Of a stretch of DNA of 64,000 nucleotides, positions 22,807 to 32,700 are shown one piece after another. The stretch is from assembly GCA_050015355.1 (NCBI GenBank), contig JBEKBO010000011.1:38369-102368 (forward strand), in the 5' to 3' direction. The notes under the pieces are model-generated. The model made no database searches, was not told the origin of the DNA, and worked only from the letters and a program-made list of their open reading frames with translations. The stretch's first letter is position 1, and every line of letters starts with the position of its first letter. The translations under genes and the position numbers were made by a program. The DNA is from CAWBRT01 sp050015355 (GTDB lineage: Bacteria; Acidobacteriota; Terriglobia; Terriglobales; Acidobacteriaceae).

Positions 22807-24567
22807 TCAGGCGGTGGCTTGCTTGGAAACCGTGCAATTGCCAAGCACGATGTGATCCATGCGGGTCCGCAAGAAGCAATCCAGAGCCTCGGCGGGCGTC
22901 AGAACGATCGGCTCATTTTCGTTAAAGGACGTGTTTAAAATCACCGGCACTCCCGTTATGCGCTCGAATGCCTTGATCAGCTTGTGATAGCGCGGATTGG
23001 AGCGCTCGCTTACCGTCTGCAAGCGTCCGGAGCCGTCCACGTGCGTCACGGCGGGAATAACCGTACGCTTCTCGGGGCGCACCGGATAGACCTGCACCAT
23101 GAACGGGTCTGGGCAACCGTCCACGAAATACTCATTTAACGCTTCTTCCAGAATCGACGGTGCAAAGGGACGAAACTTCTCGCGGAACTTGATCTTGGTG
23201 TTGATGATCTCGCGCATATCTGCACGGCGTGGATCGGCAACGATACTGCGGTTGCCCAGTGCGCGCGCACCCCATTCCATTCGCCCCTGGTACCAGCCGA
23301 CTACATGGCCTTCCGAAATGCGCTCGGCCGTCCAGCGACAGAGCTCATCTTCGGAGGCTACCATCTGCGCGCAACAATGCTGCGCCTGAAGGTCAGACTG
23401 GCGGGCCGCCAGAGCCTGTTGAATCGCGCCATCCTCGAAACTCGGACCCCAGTAACCATGCTCCATTTCAAACGCGCGCGGATTTCCGAGCACCTGGTTC
23501 CAAACGTAGTATGCCGCACCGAGCGAAGTGCCGTTGTCACCTGCGGCAGGCTGGATATAGACATTGCGGAAAGGCGTGCGCTCGCGGACTTTACCGTTGG
23601 CCACGCTGTTCATGGAACAGCCGCCAGCCAGGCAGAGGTTTTCCAGGCGAGTGCGTTGGTACAACCGATTCAAGACGTGGAAGACGGCCTCTTCATGCAC
23701 AACCTGGAGCGACGCGGCGATGGCTTCATGCCGGGGCTCCAGCGGCTCGCCATGCTTGCGGGCGGGGCCGAGCAACTGCTCCAACTTGGGCGAGTATACG
23801 GTACCGAGAACCGGTTCGCCGTCGTCCCAGGTCATTGGAACAGCATCGTTGTGGTGGCAGAAATACGACAGATCCAGTTCAAAAAGGCCGCCGGGGAATA
23901 AACGCACCAGGCGGCGGAGCGGCTCGACGTATTCGGGCCGGCCATAGGGCGCAAGGCCCATCACTTTGAACTCGTCGCCGTACTTCATGAATCCCAGGTA
24001 CTGCGTGATCGCCAGGTACAGCAGTCCCAGTGAGTGCGGGAAATATACCTTCTCGATCAACTCCAGGCGTGAGCCCCTGCCGACGGCTAACGAGGTGCTG
24101 ACAAAATCGCCGAAGCCGTCAATCGCGCAGACTGCGGCTTCATCAAACGGCGACACGAAATAACTGCTCCCCAGATGGGCAGGATGGTGCTCGACCCAGT
24201 GCATGCGGCGCTGCACGCGGCTGCGCTCAAGCCCCAGCGTATCGGCAATGCGCGCCGGCAGCTCTTGCAGGCGCACCGAGTTTTTCACGCGATCTTTGAC
24301 CAGGGACAGCTTCGGCCCCTTGCAAAGCGTAAACAGAGCTTTTCGCAAGAGGTTTGCCTTGGGGTTGCGCGACACGGCAAAATAATCAATCTCGGAAGGA
24401 TTGATCCCCGCCATCGCCACACACGCCAGGATTGAATCGCGAGGAAAACCGGCCCAATGCTTGACGCGGCGAAAACGCTCTTCTTCCACCGCGGCCAGCA
24501 GTTCGCCATTGCGGATCAGCGCCGCCGACACATCGCCGTGGTACGCGTTGATTCCAAGAACAATCAT
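22807..24567 (-). CDS. NodU/CmcH-family O-carbamoyltransferase
   Basis: 586 aa from ATG 24567, five bases after the AsnB-type stop; a TTG at 24588 would overlap that gene. N-terminal Kae1-like ASKHA domain ('GINAYHGDVSAALI', 'EEERFRRVKHWAGFP', 'FKVMGLAPYGR') and C-terminal carbamoyltransferase domain ('MEWGARALGNRSIVADPR', 'KFREKFRPFAPSILEE'). Length and motifs match full-length family members. Predicted to carbamoylate a sugar hydroxyl using carbamoyl phosphate and ATP, as NodU does on Nod factors. It is the last gene of a seven-gene leftward glycan operon (32700 to 22807). Confidence 0.9.
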   Translation of the reverse strand: MIVLGINAYHGDVSAALIRNGELLAAVEEERFRRVKHWAGFPRDSILACVAMAGINPSEIDYFAVSRNPKANLLRKALFTLCKGPKLSLVKDRVKNSVRLQELPARIADTLGLERSRVQRRMHWVEHHPAHLGSSYFVSPFDEAAVCAIDGFGDFVSTSLAVGRGSRLELIEKVYFPHSLGLLYLAITQYLGFMKYGDEFKVMGLAPYGRPEYVEPLRRLVRLFPGGLFELDLSYFCHHNDAVPMTWDDGEPVLGTVYSPKLEQLLGPARKHGEPLEPRHEAIAASLQVVHEEAVFHVLNRLYQRTRLENLCLAGGCSMNSVANGKVRERTPFRNVYIQPAAGDNGTSLGAAYYVWNQVLGNPRAFEMEHGYWGPSFEDGAIQQALAARQSDLQAQHCCAQMVASEDELCRWTAERISEGHVVGWYQGRMEWGARALGNRSIVADPRRADMREIINTKIKFREKFRPFAPSILEEALNEYFVDGCPDPFMVQVYPVRPEKRTVIPAVTHVDGSGRLQTVSERSNPRYHKLIKAFERITGVPVILNTSFNENEPIVLTPAEALDCFLRTRMDHIVLGNCTVSKQATA

Positions 24568-24571
24568 GGCT

Positions 24572-26440
24572 TCAGAATTCGCTTGCAACCCGCGTTAACC
24601 GCGGGTCTGGCTCGAGACGGCCGCCTAGATGCCGCTCTGCCCAGTGGCCGAGCACGACCATCTGCCAGAGTCGGGCCCAGGACAAGCGGCGGGCATCGAA
24701 ATCTGCTTGCATGCGGGAAAGATCAACTTGCGGCAGCAGGTTCGCTTCTTGTAGTTTGAGGACACCCTCACGAACGAAGCCGTGCAGCGGTCCGTGCATC
24801 CACGCATCCATTGGCAGTTCGAAACCCTGCTTGCGGCGAGCGTAGGTCGTCACAGGCAGCAGGTCGCGCGTGGCCTGTTGCAAAACTTCCTTATGCCTGC
24901 GCACGACTCCGGCGCGTAAACAGTACTCAACCAGTTCGGAGTCGAGGAATGGAACGCGCATCTCAACCGAATGCGCCATGCTCATCGTGTCGGCGTCGCG
25001 CAACAGAACGTTGCGCATGTAGTGACCGAGTTCCAGCCAACTGACCGCGGTCGGGAGCGAAACTTCTCCCGCCAGACTGGCGAGCGTTTCCTCCTGCCAT
25101 CGGCCGGATATGCCCATGGCATGCAATTCTTTCAGCGACCAGAAAGAGCGCAAGCTGAGATACCTGTCGCGGAATGAGGCGCCTGCGCTCGTCAGCTCCA
25201 CGCTTCGCTTACCACCCGGCGCAAATTCACGGAAGAAACCGGGGATGCATCCGAGCAAGGGAGACCACCGATGCAAGAGCGGCAGCATTTGGAAGCTGCG
25301 GTATCCGCCGAACAATTCGTCGCCACCCAGGCCGGAGAGCACCACCTTGGTACCGCTATCCGCCACGGCCTTGGCGACAATGTAGGTATTCACGCCGTCA
25401 GCGCTGGGCAGATCCATGGCGGCAACCGCCGCCGGCACCGATGCGATCACTTCCTCGTCCGAAAGTCTCACCTCGTGGTGCTCGGTGGCGTAGCGCTTCG
25501 CAACCGCCCTGGCGAATTCCGATTCATCCAGGCTGTGCCCCGCAAACCCGACGGTAAAAGTGCGTATGGGACGGCTGGATTGCTGCGCCGCCAAGGCCGT
25601 AATGATCGAAGAATCGATGCCGCCGCTGAGGAGCGAAGCTACGGGCACATCCGAGAGCAGATGCTCGCGGACGGCACGTTCCAAGTGCCGGCGTATGACA
25701 ACATCAGGAGTCAAGTGGTCATGATCTTCCCCGAGAGTGTCAGGGTGCCAGAATCGCTTTGTTTCGACCACTTCGCCGGCGCGAATCTCCATCCAGCAGC
25801 CGGCCGGAAGCGACTCGATATCTTCAAACATCGTGTAAGGCTCGGAGACCGAACCAAAACGGATGAAATGAGCGAGCCCGATCGGATCGCATGTCGGCCG
25901 AACGCATCCGGAACCGAGAATCGCACGCACCTCGGATGCGAAGATCACCCCAAGCGATCCCCGCCAGAAGTAGAACGGCTTGATGCCAAGGCGATCGCGC
26001 GCACACCAAAGGACGTTGCGCGCAGCGTCGAAAATGGCTACGCCAAACATGCCGTGAAGCCGATGAACACACTCGGCGCCCCAAACGGCGTAAGCGCGCA
26101 GGACAGTTTCGGTATCGCTGCTGGAGTTCCACTGATCGACATGACCGGCCAATGCCTGCCGTATCTCGAGGTGGTTGTAGATTTCGCCGTTTAATACGAT
26201 GTAGTTGCCGGTGGCGCTATCGTACATCGGCTGGCTGCCCGCGGGGCTGAGATCGAGAATGGCAAGCCGGGTATTCGCAATCCAGGCGTGTCCACCTGTG
26301 GCGGCGTTGGCGTGAACACAGGCGCTGCCCTGACTATCAGGTCCACGATGGCGGAGGCACTCCATCATCCGTGCCACCGCACCTCCGAACTTATCCGGAG
26401 CGTTTCCTGGTTTCAGGCTGATGCCGGCTATCCCGCACAT
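24572..26440 (-). CDS. Glutamine-hydrolysing asparagine synthase-like amidotransferase (AsnB family)
   Basis: 622 aa. The class II glutaminase domain begins MCGIAG with the nucleophile Cys2 exposed after Met removal. The synthetase domain has the PP-loop 'LLSGGIDSSIITALA' (~265). 'LSGLGGDELFGGY' and 'MRVPFLDSELVEY' are also typical. Such paralogues in surface-polysaccharide loci are thought to amidate uronic acids or other sugar carboxylates rather than make free asparagine; this is inferred from context. Overlaps the preceding GT4 gene by 13 bp and lies 4 bp before the carbamoyltransferase. Confidence 0.9.
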   Translation of the reverse strand: MCGIAGISLKPGNAPDKFGGAVARMMECLRHRGPDSQGSACVHANAATGGHAWIANTRLAILDLSPAGSQPMYDSATGNYIVLNGEIYNHLEIRQALAGHVDQWNSSSDTETVLRAYAVWGAECVHRLHGMFGVAIFDAARNVLWCARDRLGIKPFYFWRGSLGVIFASEVRAILGSGCVRPTCDPIGLAHFIRFGSVSEPYTMFEDIESLPAGCWMEIRAGEVVETKRFWHPDTLGEDHDHLTPDVVIRRHLERAVREHLLSDVPVASLLSGGIDSSIITALAAQQSSRPIRTFTVGFAGHSLDESEFARAVAKRYATEHHEVRLSDEEVIASVPAAVAAMDLPSADGVNTYIVAKAVADSGTKVVLSGLGGDELFGGYRSFQMLPLLHRWSPLLGCIPGFFREFAPGGKRSVELTSAGASFRDRYLSLRSFWSLKELHAMGISGRWQEETLASLAGEVSLPTAVSWLELGHYMRNVLLRDADTMSMAHSVEMRVPFLDSELVEYCLRAGVVRRHKEVLQQATRDLLPVTTYARRKQGFELPMDAWMHGPLHGFVREGVLKLQEANLLPQVDLSRMQADFDARRLSWARLWQMVVLGHWAERHLGGRLEPDPRLTRVASEF

Positions 26441-27546
26441 CCCGACACCCCCAGACTCTCAAGACCGAGAGCACGATGCAGGCGAAGCCCAAAACTCTCC
26501 TGCGTAAAATGTTCCAGAAATCTCTGATAGCCGGCGACGCCCATCCTCTGCGCTCGATCAGGGTGTTGTATCAGTTGCAAGATCGCCCCCAGCAATTCAT
26601 ACGGCGATGAGGGATCCACGACCAAACCCGTGACGCCATCCTGCACCACTTCGGCGGCGGCGCCGGCGCCCGCGATACATGCTTTGCTGGCCCGCATGGC
26701 CTCCAAAAAAACCAGGCCAAAGCCTTCGCCGCTGCTGGGCATCATGTAAAAAGAACAGCCCTCATAGAGTCTCTGCAGCTTCTGATCGTCAACCAACCCC
26801 AATAATTTGACATGCTCCGCAAGTCCGGCTGTTTTTACCGCTTGCTCCAGCCGGGGACGCTCATCGCCATCGCCAACCACAAACAACCGGAAGCCGGGGG
26901 CATGCCGCAAAACCTCGGGCCACAAATCGATCAGGGAATCATGGCCCTTATAGCGTGATTCCCGGGACATGCGGCTGACAATCAGCGCATACGGGCCTTC
27001 CGACAACAGACTGTCCCCGCTCGCCTCCGGGACCGTAGGTATTCCGAGATGGCAGATCGAAATCTCCAGTTGCGCATGCTGCGGGTTAATCTGCTTGAAC
27101 CGCTCCGCCGTATAGTGGGAATTCGCAAGGACAAACGACGCGCGGCGAAAGCCGGCGTCTTGCAAGCGCGTCAGCGGTTTCCAGGCTTCGATTCCGTGCA
27201 GAAATATGCCGAGCCTGACGCCCCGCATGGCCATGGGTAGCGCCACCGGCAGCAGGTGTAGATGGAGAACCAGCAGCAGGTCGTACCGGCCATTCGTGCG
27301 TAGTGCCGCACCCCAACCCCATTTCGTCAGTTCCAGTTTGCTGCCGCCGGCCGTCGCGCAGCAAAGACCAGGCCCGGACTGTTCCGGGGTGAACGACTGG
27401 TCCGCAAGGGTCCATACGGCGATCCGGTCAAATTGGCGGGATTGCCTGAACACAGCCAGCGCGGTCCGCGATACCAGGGAAATACCGTCATGGCCGTTCA
27501 CCTTGGGAGTGAGCAGCAAAAGGCTGCCGGAATTAATTCGACTCAT
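26428..27546 (-). CDS. GT4 glycosyltransferase
   Basis: 372 aa, GT-B fold. The C-terminal nucleotide-sugar domain has 'ALIVSRMSRESRYKGHD' (~185), 'LVGLVDDQKLQRLY'-type region, and the E-x7-E element 'EGFGLVFLEAM' (~272). Donor and acceptor are not predictable. ATG overlaps the upstream GT4 stop (ATGA), and its end overlaps the AsnB-type start, so it is translationally coupled on both sides. Confidence 0.87.
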   Translation of the reverse strand: MSRINSGSLLLLTPKVNGHDGISLVSRTALAVFRQSRQFDRIAVWTLADQSFTPEQSGPGLCCATAGGSKLELTKWGWGAALRTNGRYDLLLVLHLHLLPVALPMAMRGVRLGIFLHGIEAWKPLTRLQDAGFRRASFVLANSHYTAERFKQINPQHAQLEISICHLGIPTVPEASGDSLLSEGPYALIVSRMSRESRYKGHDSLIDLWPEVLRHAPGFRLFVVGDGDERPRLEQAVKTAGLAEHVKLLGLVDDQKLQRLYEGCSFYMMPSSGEGFGLVFLEAMRASKACIAGAGAAAEVVQDGVTGLVVDPSSPYELLGAILQLIQHPDRAQRMGVAGYQRFLEHFTQESFGLRLHRALGLESLGVSGCAG

Positions 27547-28715
27547 GGGCTGAGTGCGCCTGCGATTGATTGTGAATAGTACTTTACCATCTTCAGAGCT
27601 GCTACGTCCCAGGAGTAATTCGAGCGGACTAACTGCTGAGCTTTCTTCCCCATCGTCGCGGCGAGAATGGGATCGGAGAGAATGTCCAGCAACGCTTTCG
27701 CCATAGCTTGCGCTTCTTGTTCCACCCAGAAACCGCAGCCCGCGCTCTCAACCTCCTGCCACGGACAGGTACGGGTCACGACGACGGGTGTTCCAGCCGC
27801 TAGCGCCTCGAGCACGCTCATGCCGAAGCTTTCGGAATTCGAACACAAGACCAGCACATTAGCGTCGGAAAGCAGTTCCCGTTTTTGCGCATCATTCAAT
27901 TCGCCAAGCCAGTGGACGTCAGATGCGATTCCGCGCAACAGGCCCTCGAGTGATTGCCGCTGGCCGGTTTCATCCGGTCCGGCGATGACCAAGTGAGCGG
28001 GAATATGCTCATGAACTTGGCGGAACGCCTCTGCGAGTAAATCCAGACGCTTGATGGGATGGATTCGCCCCAGCCAGGCAACGATGGGAACATCCGGGCG
28101 GACACCGATACGCTTGCGCAGAATTCCAGCGAAGTCTTCCCTGTTCAGCACGCCATCAACCGCGTTGGGAACCAGAACGCTCCGCACCCCGAGCGCGAGC
28201 CGGTCCAGCGTTTCGTATTCCGTGGCAGCCGTGGCATGCAGAAAAGCCGCTCTTCCAAGATTGCGCCTCTCCAGCAGAGGAAAAGCAACGGCTTTCCGCC
28301 AGCGCCGGTGCCGCATCGCACTGGCCTCGAGCATGCCGCGGGGAGAAATCACATACGGTACGCCAGCCTTGACGCTCTCGCGGACGGCCGTCCACTCTAC
28401 CCAGTTCCAGATGGTGTGGATGTGAACCAGATCGACGCCGGCAATAGCTTTCCGCAAGGCTTCCCGCATGCTGGGTGCGCGGAAGAACTTGCTGCCAAGT
28501 TCGCGGGGAAAATACCACACGGGCACGCCTTCGTAGTTCCTGGGTGCCTGCACCGCCGCCGGCAGATCCGGACCGGAGCCGTTCGCGGTTGTCGTGAATA
28601 CTTCAACGTCAACGCCAGTGGCCGTAAGCGCCTTGCACATGCCAAGAATGCTCCGCGGCGGGCCTCCGTAGGCGAAGGCCGGGGCGAAGTAGGGCGTAAC
28701 GTGAAGAATGCGCAT
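27543..28715 (-). CDS. GT4 glycosyltransferase
   Basis: 390 aa. N-terminus 'MRILHVTPYFAPAFAYGGP' is typical of GT4 enzymes; 'VAWLGRIHPIKRLDLL' (~212) and E-x7-E 'ESFGMSVLEAL' (~298) mark the donor domain. Starts 11 bp after the Wzy polymerase stop and is coupled (ATGA) to the next GT4. Confidence 0.88.
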   Translation of the reverse strand: MRILHVTPYFAPAFAYGGPPRSILGMCKALTATGVDVEVFTTTANGSGPDLPAAVQAPRNYEGVPVWYFPRELGSKFFRAPSMREALRKAIAGVDLVHIHTIWNWVEWTAVRESVKAGVPYVISPRGMLEASAMRHRRWRKAVAFPLLERRNLGRAAFLHATAATEYETLDRLALGVRSVLVPNAVDGVLNREDFAGILRKRIGVRPDVPIVAWLGRIHPIKRLDLLAEAFRQVHEHIPAHLVIAGPDETGQRQSLEGLLRGIASDVHWLGELNDAQKRELLSDANVLVLCSNSESFGMSVLEALAAGTPVVVTRTCPWQEVESAGCGFWVEQEAQAMAKALLDILSDPILAATMGKKAQQLVRSNYSWDVAALKMVKYYSQSIAGALSP

Positions 28716-28726
28716 GGATCTCGAAC

Positions 28727-30187
28727 TTATACCAGAGGCGGAGCCGGCATGGACCTGAAAGCTGGAACCGCTGCCTGGCGCCGCTCTCTTTTCATCACCG
28801 GCATAAGTACGACCATCGTAAGTGCGATGGCTTGCACCAGGCCGGAAATGTACTGAGCCATCTGGCTCTCGATGGCGAGAAAGTTAGGGAGAAGTGCAAC
28901 ACCGATGGCATTCAGCAGAATGCCCGAGTTGATGCTCAGAAAGCTGTAGCGAAACCAATCGAGCAACATTCCCACCAGGAACATGATCATCAGGGGCCCC
29001 CACCATCCGAAGCTGATGTAGCTTTCGGTCAGTGTTCCGACCGCCATTGAAACGTGTGAAAGCCCTTCGTTTTCAGTGAGCCCGTAACTCACCTGATACC
29101 ATCGGTTGGCCTCATTCATGCTGGGTTTATCGGGCCAAACAAAGCGCGGAACAAAAGTTATCCCCAGGTAAGAGTACAGATGCCCGTACTGAAACGGCAC
29201 CACTGTCGGCGTCAACTCCATTACATTGGCAGTCTGTTCCAGCAGCGAAACACGCTTCAGCACCTGTTCGCCGAGTTTCGTAACGACCTCCGGGTTTGAC
29301 CACGCACCCGACCACAGGCGGAAGGCTTCACTCGCCCAATCGGAAACTTTTGTCACCATGCCGGCATTGGAGTCGCCCATCCAGTATTTTTTTCGAAACG
29401 ATTGCTTGGCGGGCTGAAAGAAAATGATAAATATCAGCACAGCCGCAACTGCGAGCTTCGGAAATTTCCGTCGCTCGTAAATGTAGACCGCAAGGCATAC
29501 GATTCCGAAACCAACAAAAGACCCGAGCCAGCCGGAGGACATCCCGACGAAGAACCGCACGCCGACGAACAAGACCAGAAACAGCTTGTCCGCATTCTCG
29601 ACTGTGCCGCCAAGGTATCTTCGAAACAGCAGCGCAAATGCGGCAGTTGGCACGACGCTCTGGAAGATCACCATGATCTGACGGCCGCCTTCTCCAATCG
29701 TATACAGCCCCTGGGACGTCATGGCTGTGCCCACAACCAGGACGATACGCAGATAGTTCCACACGTAGGATTGCGAAGAAACTTCAATCCGGGTGCGAAG
29801 CCCGAGCTTGCGCCCCACCCCGACCTCCATGCCGGCCCACAACGACACCACGCCCAGCAGCACCAGAGTCATTGGCTGTTGCAGCGACTCGGCGGAAAAT
29901 ACCCGGGTGCCGACAAAGGTCTGCATCGAGCGCTCGCCCCAGAACAGCGGCAGAGCGTAGGAAACAAAATACATGCCGCCGACCATGGGGAACAAAGGGA
30001 AATCGTGTTTGTCGCTATCCTGCCAGCGACAATACGCGAACCACGGGATTGCGAACAGTGCGAAGGCCGTCGCCACTGAGAACGGCGACACCTCATGCGC
30101 GGCAAGCGCCCAAAGCGTACTTGTAACCACCACCGAAGGCAGCAGCACCCGAACCGAGATGGAGACTTTTTGTTGCGCTAGGTTCAC
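28727..30187 (-). CDS. Wzy-type oligosaccharide repeat-unit polymerase
   Basis: 486 aa from GTG 30187, whose last two bases are shared with the upstream TGA (GTGA). The frame stays open for another 86 codons upstream, but those lie inside the preceding glycosyltransferase and do not look like protein. About 10-12 membrane segments. The loop 'FVPRFVWPDKPSMNEANRWY' (~360) and 'GTLTESYISFGWWGPL' match the O-antigen polymerase family (W-P-x-K-P and E-x-Y-x-x-F-G-x-x-G). Predicted to join undecaprenyl-linked repeat units in the periplasm. Confidence 0.82.
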   Translation of the reverse strand: MNLAQQKVSISVRVLLPSVVVTSTLWALAAHEVSPFSVATAFALFAIPWFAYCRWQDSDKHDFPLFPMVGGMYFVSYALPLFWGERSMQTFVGTRVFSAESLQQPMTLVLLGVVSLWAGMEVGVGRKLGLRTRIEVSSQSYVWNYLRIVLVVGTAMTSQGLYTIGEGGRQIMVIFQSVVPTAAFALLFRRYLGGTVENADKLFLVLFVGVRFFVGMSSGWLGSFVGFGIVCLAVYIYERRKFPKLAVAAVLIFIIFFQPAKQSFRKKYWMGDSNAGMVTKVSDWASEAFRLWSGAWSNPEVVTKLGEQVLKRVSLLEQTANVMELTPTVVPFQYGHLYSYLGITFVPRFVWPDKPSMNEANRWYQVSYGLTENEGLSHVSMAVGTLTESYISFGWWGPLMIMFLVGMLLDWFRYSFLSINSGILLNAIGVALLPNFLAIESQMAQYISGLVQAIALTMVVLMPVMKRERRQAAVPAFRSMPAPPLV

Positions 30188-31398
30188 GGCTGTGCTCCCG
30201 TTTGCAACGCAGCAAGAGCTGCCACCACGCCATCGACCGCAGTCTGTACCGAGCAGCCATGCATCAACTGCCGGCAGCGAATTCCCATCTGCTGCAGCAG
30301 CTTTTCGTCGCCTGCAAACGCCACCATCAATTTGGCCAGCGCATCCACATCGCCCAAAGGAAATACGGCGCCGGTCTGGCCGGACTGCACGAGGTCGGGA
30401 CCGCACCCCACCTGGTCGCTGACGATGCACGGCCTCCCACAACACATCGCCTCATTTACTACCAGTCCCCAAGTCTCCCCCCCATCGGAAGGAAGCACCA
30501 ACATATCGGCGGCGATGTAGGCCTTAGCGATCTCTGACTGGTTCAGAAATCCGGTAAATCTGACAGGTACGCGGCCTGAACTGACCAACGTTTCGCACTC
30601 AGAGCGCAGTGGCCCGTCTCCGACGACGAGGCCCTCGATTGCCGCACCGGAGTTCGCGGCGCGCTGGAGCGCGCAGATAAAGTCCCGAACTCGCTTTTTC
30701 GCAATCAACTTCCCGGCGAAGACATACACCGTGCTTCTCTCACCCAGTCCCCATTGGCGCCTGAGTTCGAGGCGCAGGGGCTGAAGCCGCGCCGCCTCGG
30801 CACACAACCTGCTCTCATTCACAACATGGGGGACGACGAACACCCGGTCGGGACGGGCGCCGTAATGTATATAGTACTCTCGAGACCAGATTCCGACGGC
30901 AAGACAGGCGTCAAAACGCGGGATAAACGCACGGTACGGCAGCGCCTTAAGCACCTTTTTCAGACTGCTCCGGGCAGTGCGGAGATGCGAATCGCTACGC
31001 ACCATCACCTTCGTCTTGCTGCGCCAGCAAGCCACGATGGCCTGCCATGAACTCTTGTGATTCCAGCCGTTGACGAGTACAGCGTCATAGCCTCCCCGGC
31101 GAATCACCTCCGCCACCTCGGGTGTGTCAATTCCACTGAACGTCGCGACCGAGGGCCTGCGCGCCACGTTGCGCAGGAAGGCGTATGGATAGCCTTCCAG
31201 CAATGGCACGTCCCACTTGAACTCTACGCCAAACCCCGCACCTGCCTGATCTGTCGCCGTGGCATTGTGGCCGAAGAAAACATGAAGATCCAGCCGGGGA
31301 TCGGCAGCCATCGCGCGGAACCAGGGTGACTGGTATTGGATTGGGTGGGTAGCGACGACGGCCAGCTTGTACGGCCTTTGTGCGTTTTCGTCGGACAT
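30184..31398 (-). CDS. GT4 glycosyltransferase
   Basis: 404 aa. N-terminal 'LAVVATHPIQYQSPWFRAMA' (~9-28) recalls the acceptor domain of capsule GT4 enzymes; 'VYVFAGKLIAKKRVRDFI' (~222) and 'ETWGLVVNEAMCCGRPCI' (~308) form the donor domain with E-x7-E. Stop overlaps the polymerase start (GTGA). It follows a 114-bp gap containing a copy of the upstream gene's 3' tail. Confidence 0.86.
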   Translation of the reverse strand: MSDENAQRPYKLAVVATHPIQYQSPWFRAMAADPRLDLHVFFGHNATATDQAGAGFGVEFKWDVPLLEGYPYAFLRNVARRPSVATFSGIDTPEVAEVIRRGGYDAVLVNGWNHKSSWQAIVACWRSKTKVMVRSDSHLRTARSSLKKVLKALPYRAFIPRFDACLAVGIWSREYYIHYGARPDRVFVVPHVVNESRLCAEAARLQPLRLELRRQWGLGERSTVYVFAGKLIAKKRVRDFICALQRAANSGAAIEGLVVGDGPLRSECETLVSSGRVPVRFTGFLNQSEIAKAYIAADMLVLPSDGGETWGLVVNEAMCCGRPCIVSDQVGCGPDLVQSGQTGAVFPLGDVDALAKLMVAFAGDEKLLQQMGIRCRQLMHGCSVQTAVDGVVAALAALQTGAQP

Positions 31399-31420
31399 TT
31401 TAGGTGCTCAGGCTAGTTTA

Positions 31421-31554
31421 CCTGTCCGGGCAAAAAAATCGCACTCAAATACGGCGTACAATCTGGATCGTCTGGAATGGTTATAGTCGCCTGGCTCAGC
31501 GTGCAGAGTGCCTTAGCTGTCCATGCAAAAAAAACGCACCCAAGTGGTGCGTAC
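31421..31554. repeat. Direct repeat of a glycosyltransferase 3' tail
   Basis: Two 39-bp copies, 31421-31459 and 31516-31554, agree at 30 of 39 positions with a 95-bp period. The right copy encodes the last 12 codons of the GT4 gene and its TAG/TAA region; the left lies just past the stop, where it has an in-frame stop. It looks like an old tandem duplication or recombination scar; both copies share a run of seven or more A. Confidence 0.55.
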
Positions 31555-32700
31555 GACTTCAGGGGAATAAAGCCGCTTGTAACGCTCCCGGGCGTTGATT
31601 CCACAGCGATCGCGAAAACCAGGATCGGCAAGAAAGCGCTCGATCGCATCCGCAAGGCACCGCGAACTCTCTTCTTCGCATACGATCCCTGTCTCTTCGT
31701 TCACCACAATTTCCTGCAAAGACCCGCTTCGATAGCACACAACAGGAACTCCGCGTGACATAGCTTCCAGCACCCCGCGGCCATAAGACTCCCAGGTGCA
31801 CGACGGCGGGCTGGGGTGAACATACAAATACGCCGAATCGAGATACTCGAGCACGTTGGACTGGTAACCGAGAACCCTAATGTCGCAGGCCGCAGGGCAC
31901 TGACGCAGCAGTTCCTCAAAACGCGCCTGGTACTCCGGCTGTACCGCGCCAACGATGTTCAAGCAAGCCGAACCCGGATGCAGCGCCTGGAAGGCATCGA
32001 GCAGTAGTTCGATACCTTTATGCGGCGAGACTTGGCCAACAAAAAAAATCTCGCGTTTGGCGGTCGCGCTTGCGTCGGATGCCCCGCCGTTGTCAGCACG
32101 CGGTAAATCCAGAAGTTGGGGTGTAATCAAATTACGCTTGCGCAGGACGAACGAGTTGGTGCGAACCGCGGTTTCGTAGGCCACACGGGTATTGTGGACG
32201 AAGTCGGTTACCAGCAACGTCCACAGCCATAGAGTCATGGAGCGCTGGTGCGGAAGATCGTGAAAATGATAAATCACGCGCCGTCTCCTCATCCGCATAT
32301 ACAGCGCCGCCAGCACGCAATGGAATGCCCCCAGCAAGCTCGGCACGTAGAGCGCGTCTTTCCCGAACGCGGCCCTCAGCAAACAGAGATTTCCCCGGAC
32401 GACTGACACGCAGAGCCGCCAGGCGTCGCCTAGGCTGTGAGGCTTGCCGATGCGTGGCCACTCACGCTTGTCCGGCAGAAACGAATGGGGTAGGCGCCTG
32501 GCTTCGATTTCCTGCAAAATTGGCAACTGTTGCCGGAAGGCCGTATAGGTCAGGACAAAATGCGAATCGACCTCCGGCCGGAGCTTATCGAACAACTCGA
32601 TCACCGAGCGCTCCATTCCATACAGGAATGGCGAGCCGAGCAGCACCACAACTTTTGTCTTCGGGGGACGTACTGCGGGCTCCAGGCCAGGATGCGACAT
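31513..32700 (-). CDS. GT4 glycosyltransferase
   Basis: 395 aa from ATG 32700, chosen for the excellent GGAGGAATTA upstream; longer in-frame starts (ATG 32823, 32937) run into the divergent promoter. 'KVVVLLGSPFLYGMERSVIEL' begins the acceptor domain; 'IFFVGQVSPHKGIELLLDAF' (~230; quoted as 'FFVGQVSPHKGIELL') and E-x7-E 'ESYGRGVLEAMSRGVPVV' define the donor domain. First gene of the leftward glycan operon, divergent from the GT61 gene. Confidence 0.87.
   Translation of the reverse strand: MSHPGLEPAVRPPKTKVVVLLGSPFLYGMERSVIELFDKLRPEVDSHFVLTYTAFRQQLPILQEIEARRLPHSFLPDKREWPRIGKPHSLGDAWRLCVSVVRGNLCLLRAAFGKDALYVPSLLGAFHCVLAALYMRMRRRRVIYHFHDLPHQRSMTLWLWTLLVTDFVHNTRVAYETAVRTNSFVLRKRNLITPQLLDLPRADNGGASDASATAKREIFFVGQVSPHKGIELLLDAFQALHPGSACLNIVGAVQPEYQARFEELLRQCPAACDIRVLGYQSNVLEYLDSAYLYVHPSPPSCTWESYGRGVLEAMSRGVPVVCYRSGSLQEIVVNEETGIVCEEESSRCLADAIERFLADPGFRDRCGINARERYKRLYSPEVVRTTWVRFFCMDS

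Noticed and set aside
19778..26440. Lasso-peptide cluster (AsnB, PqqD, HprK and YxxPxL all nearby)
   Set aside because: No transglutaminase-like B2 protease is present, and the AsnB-type gene belongs to a separate glycan operon with a carbamoyltransferase.
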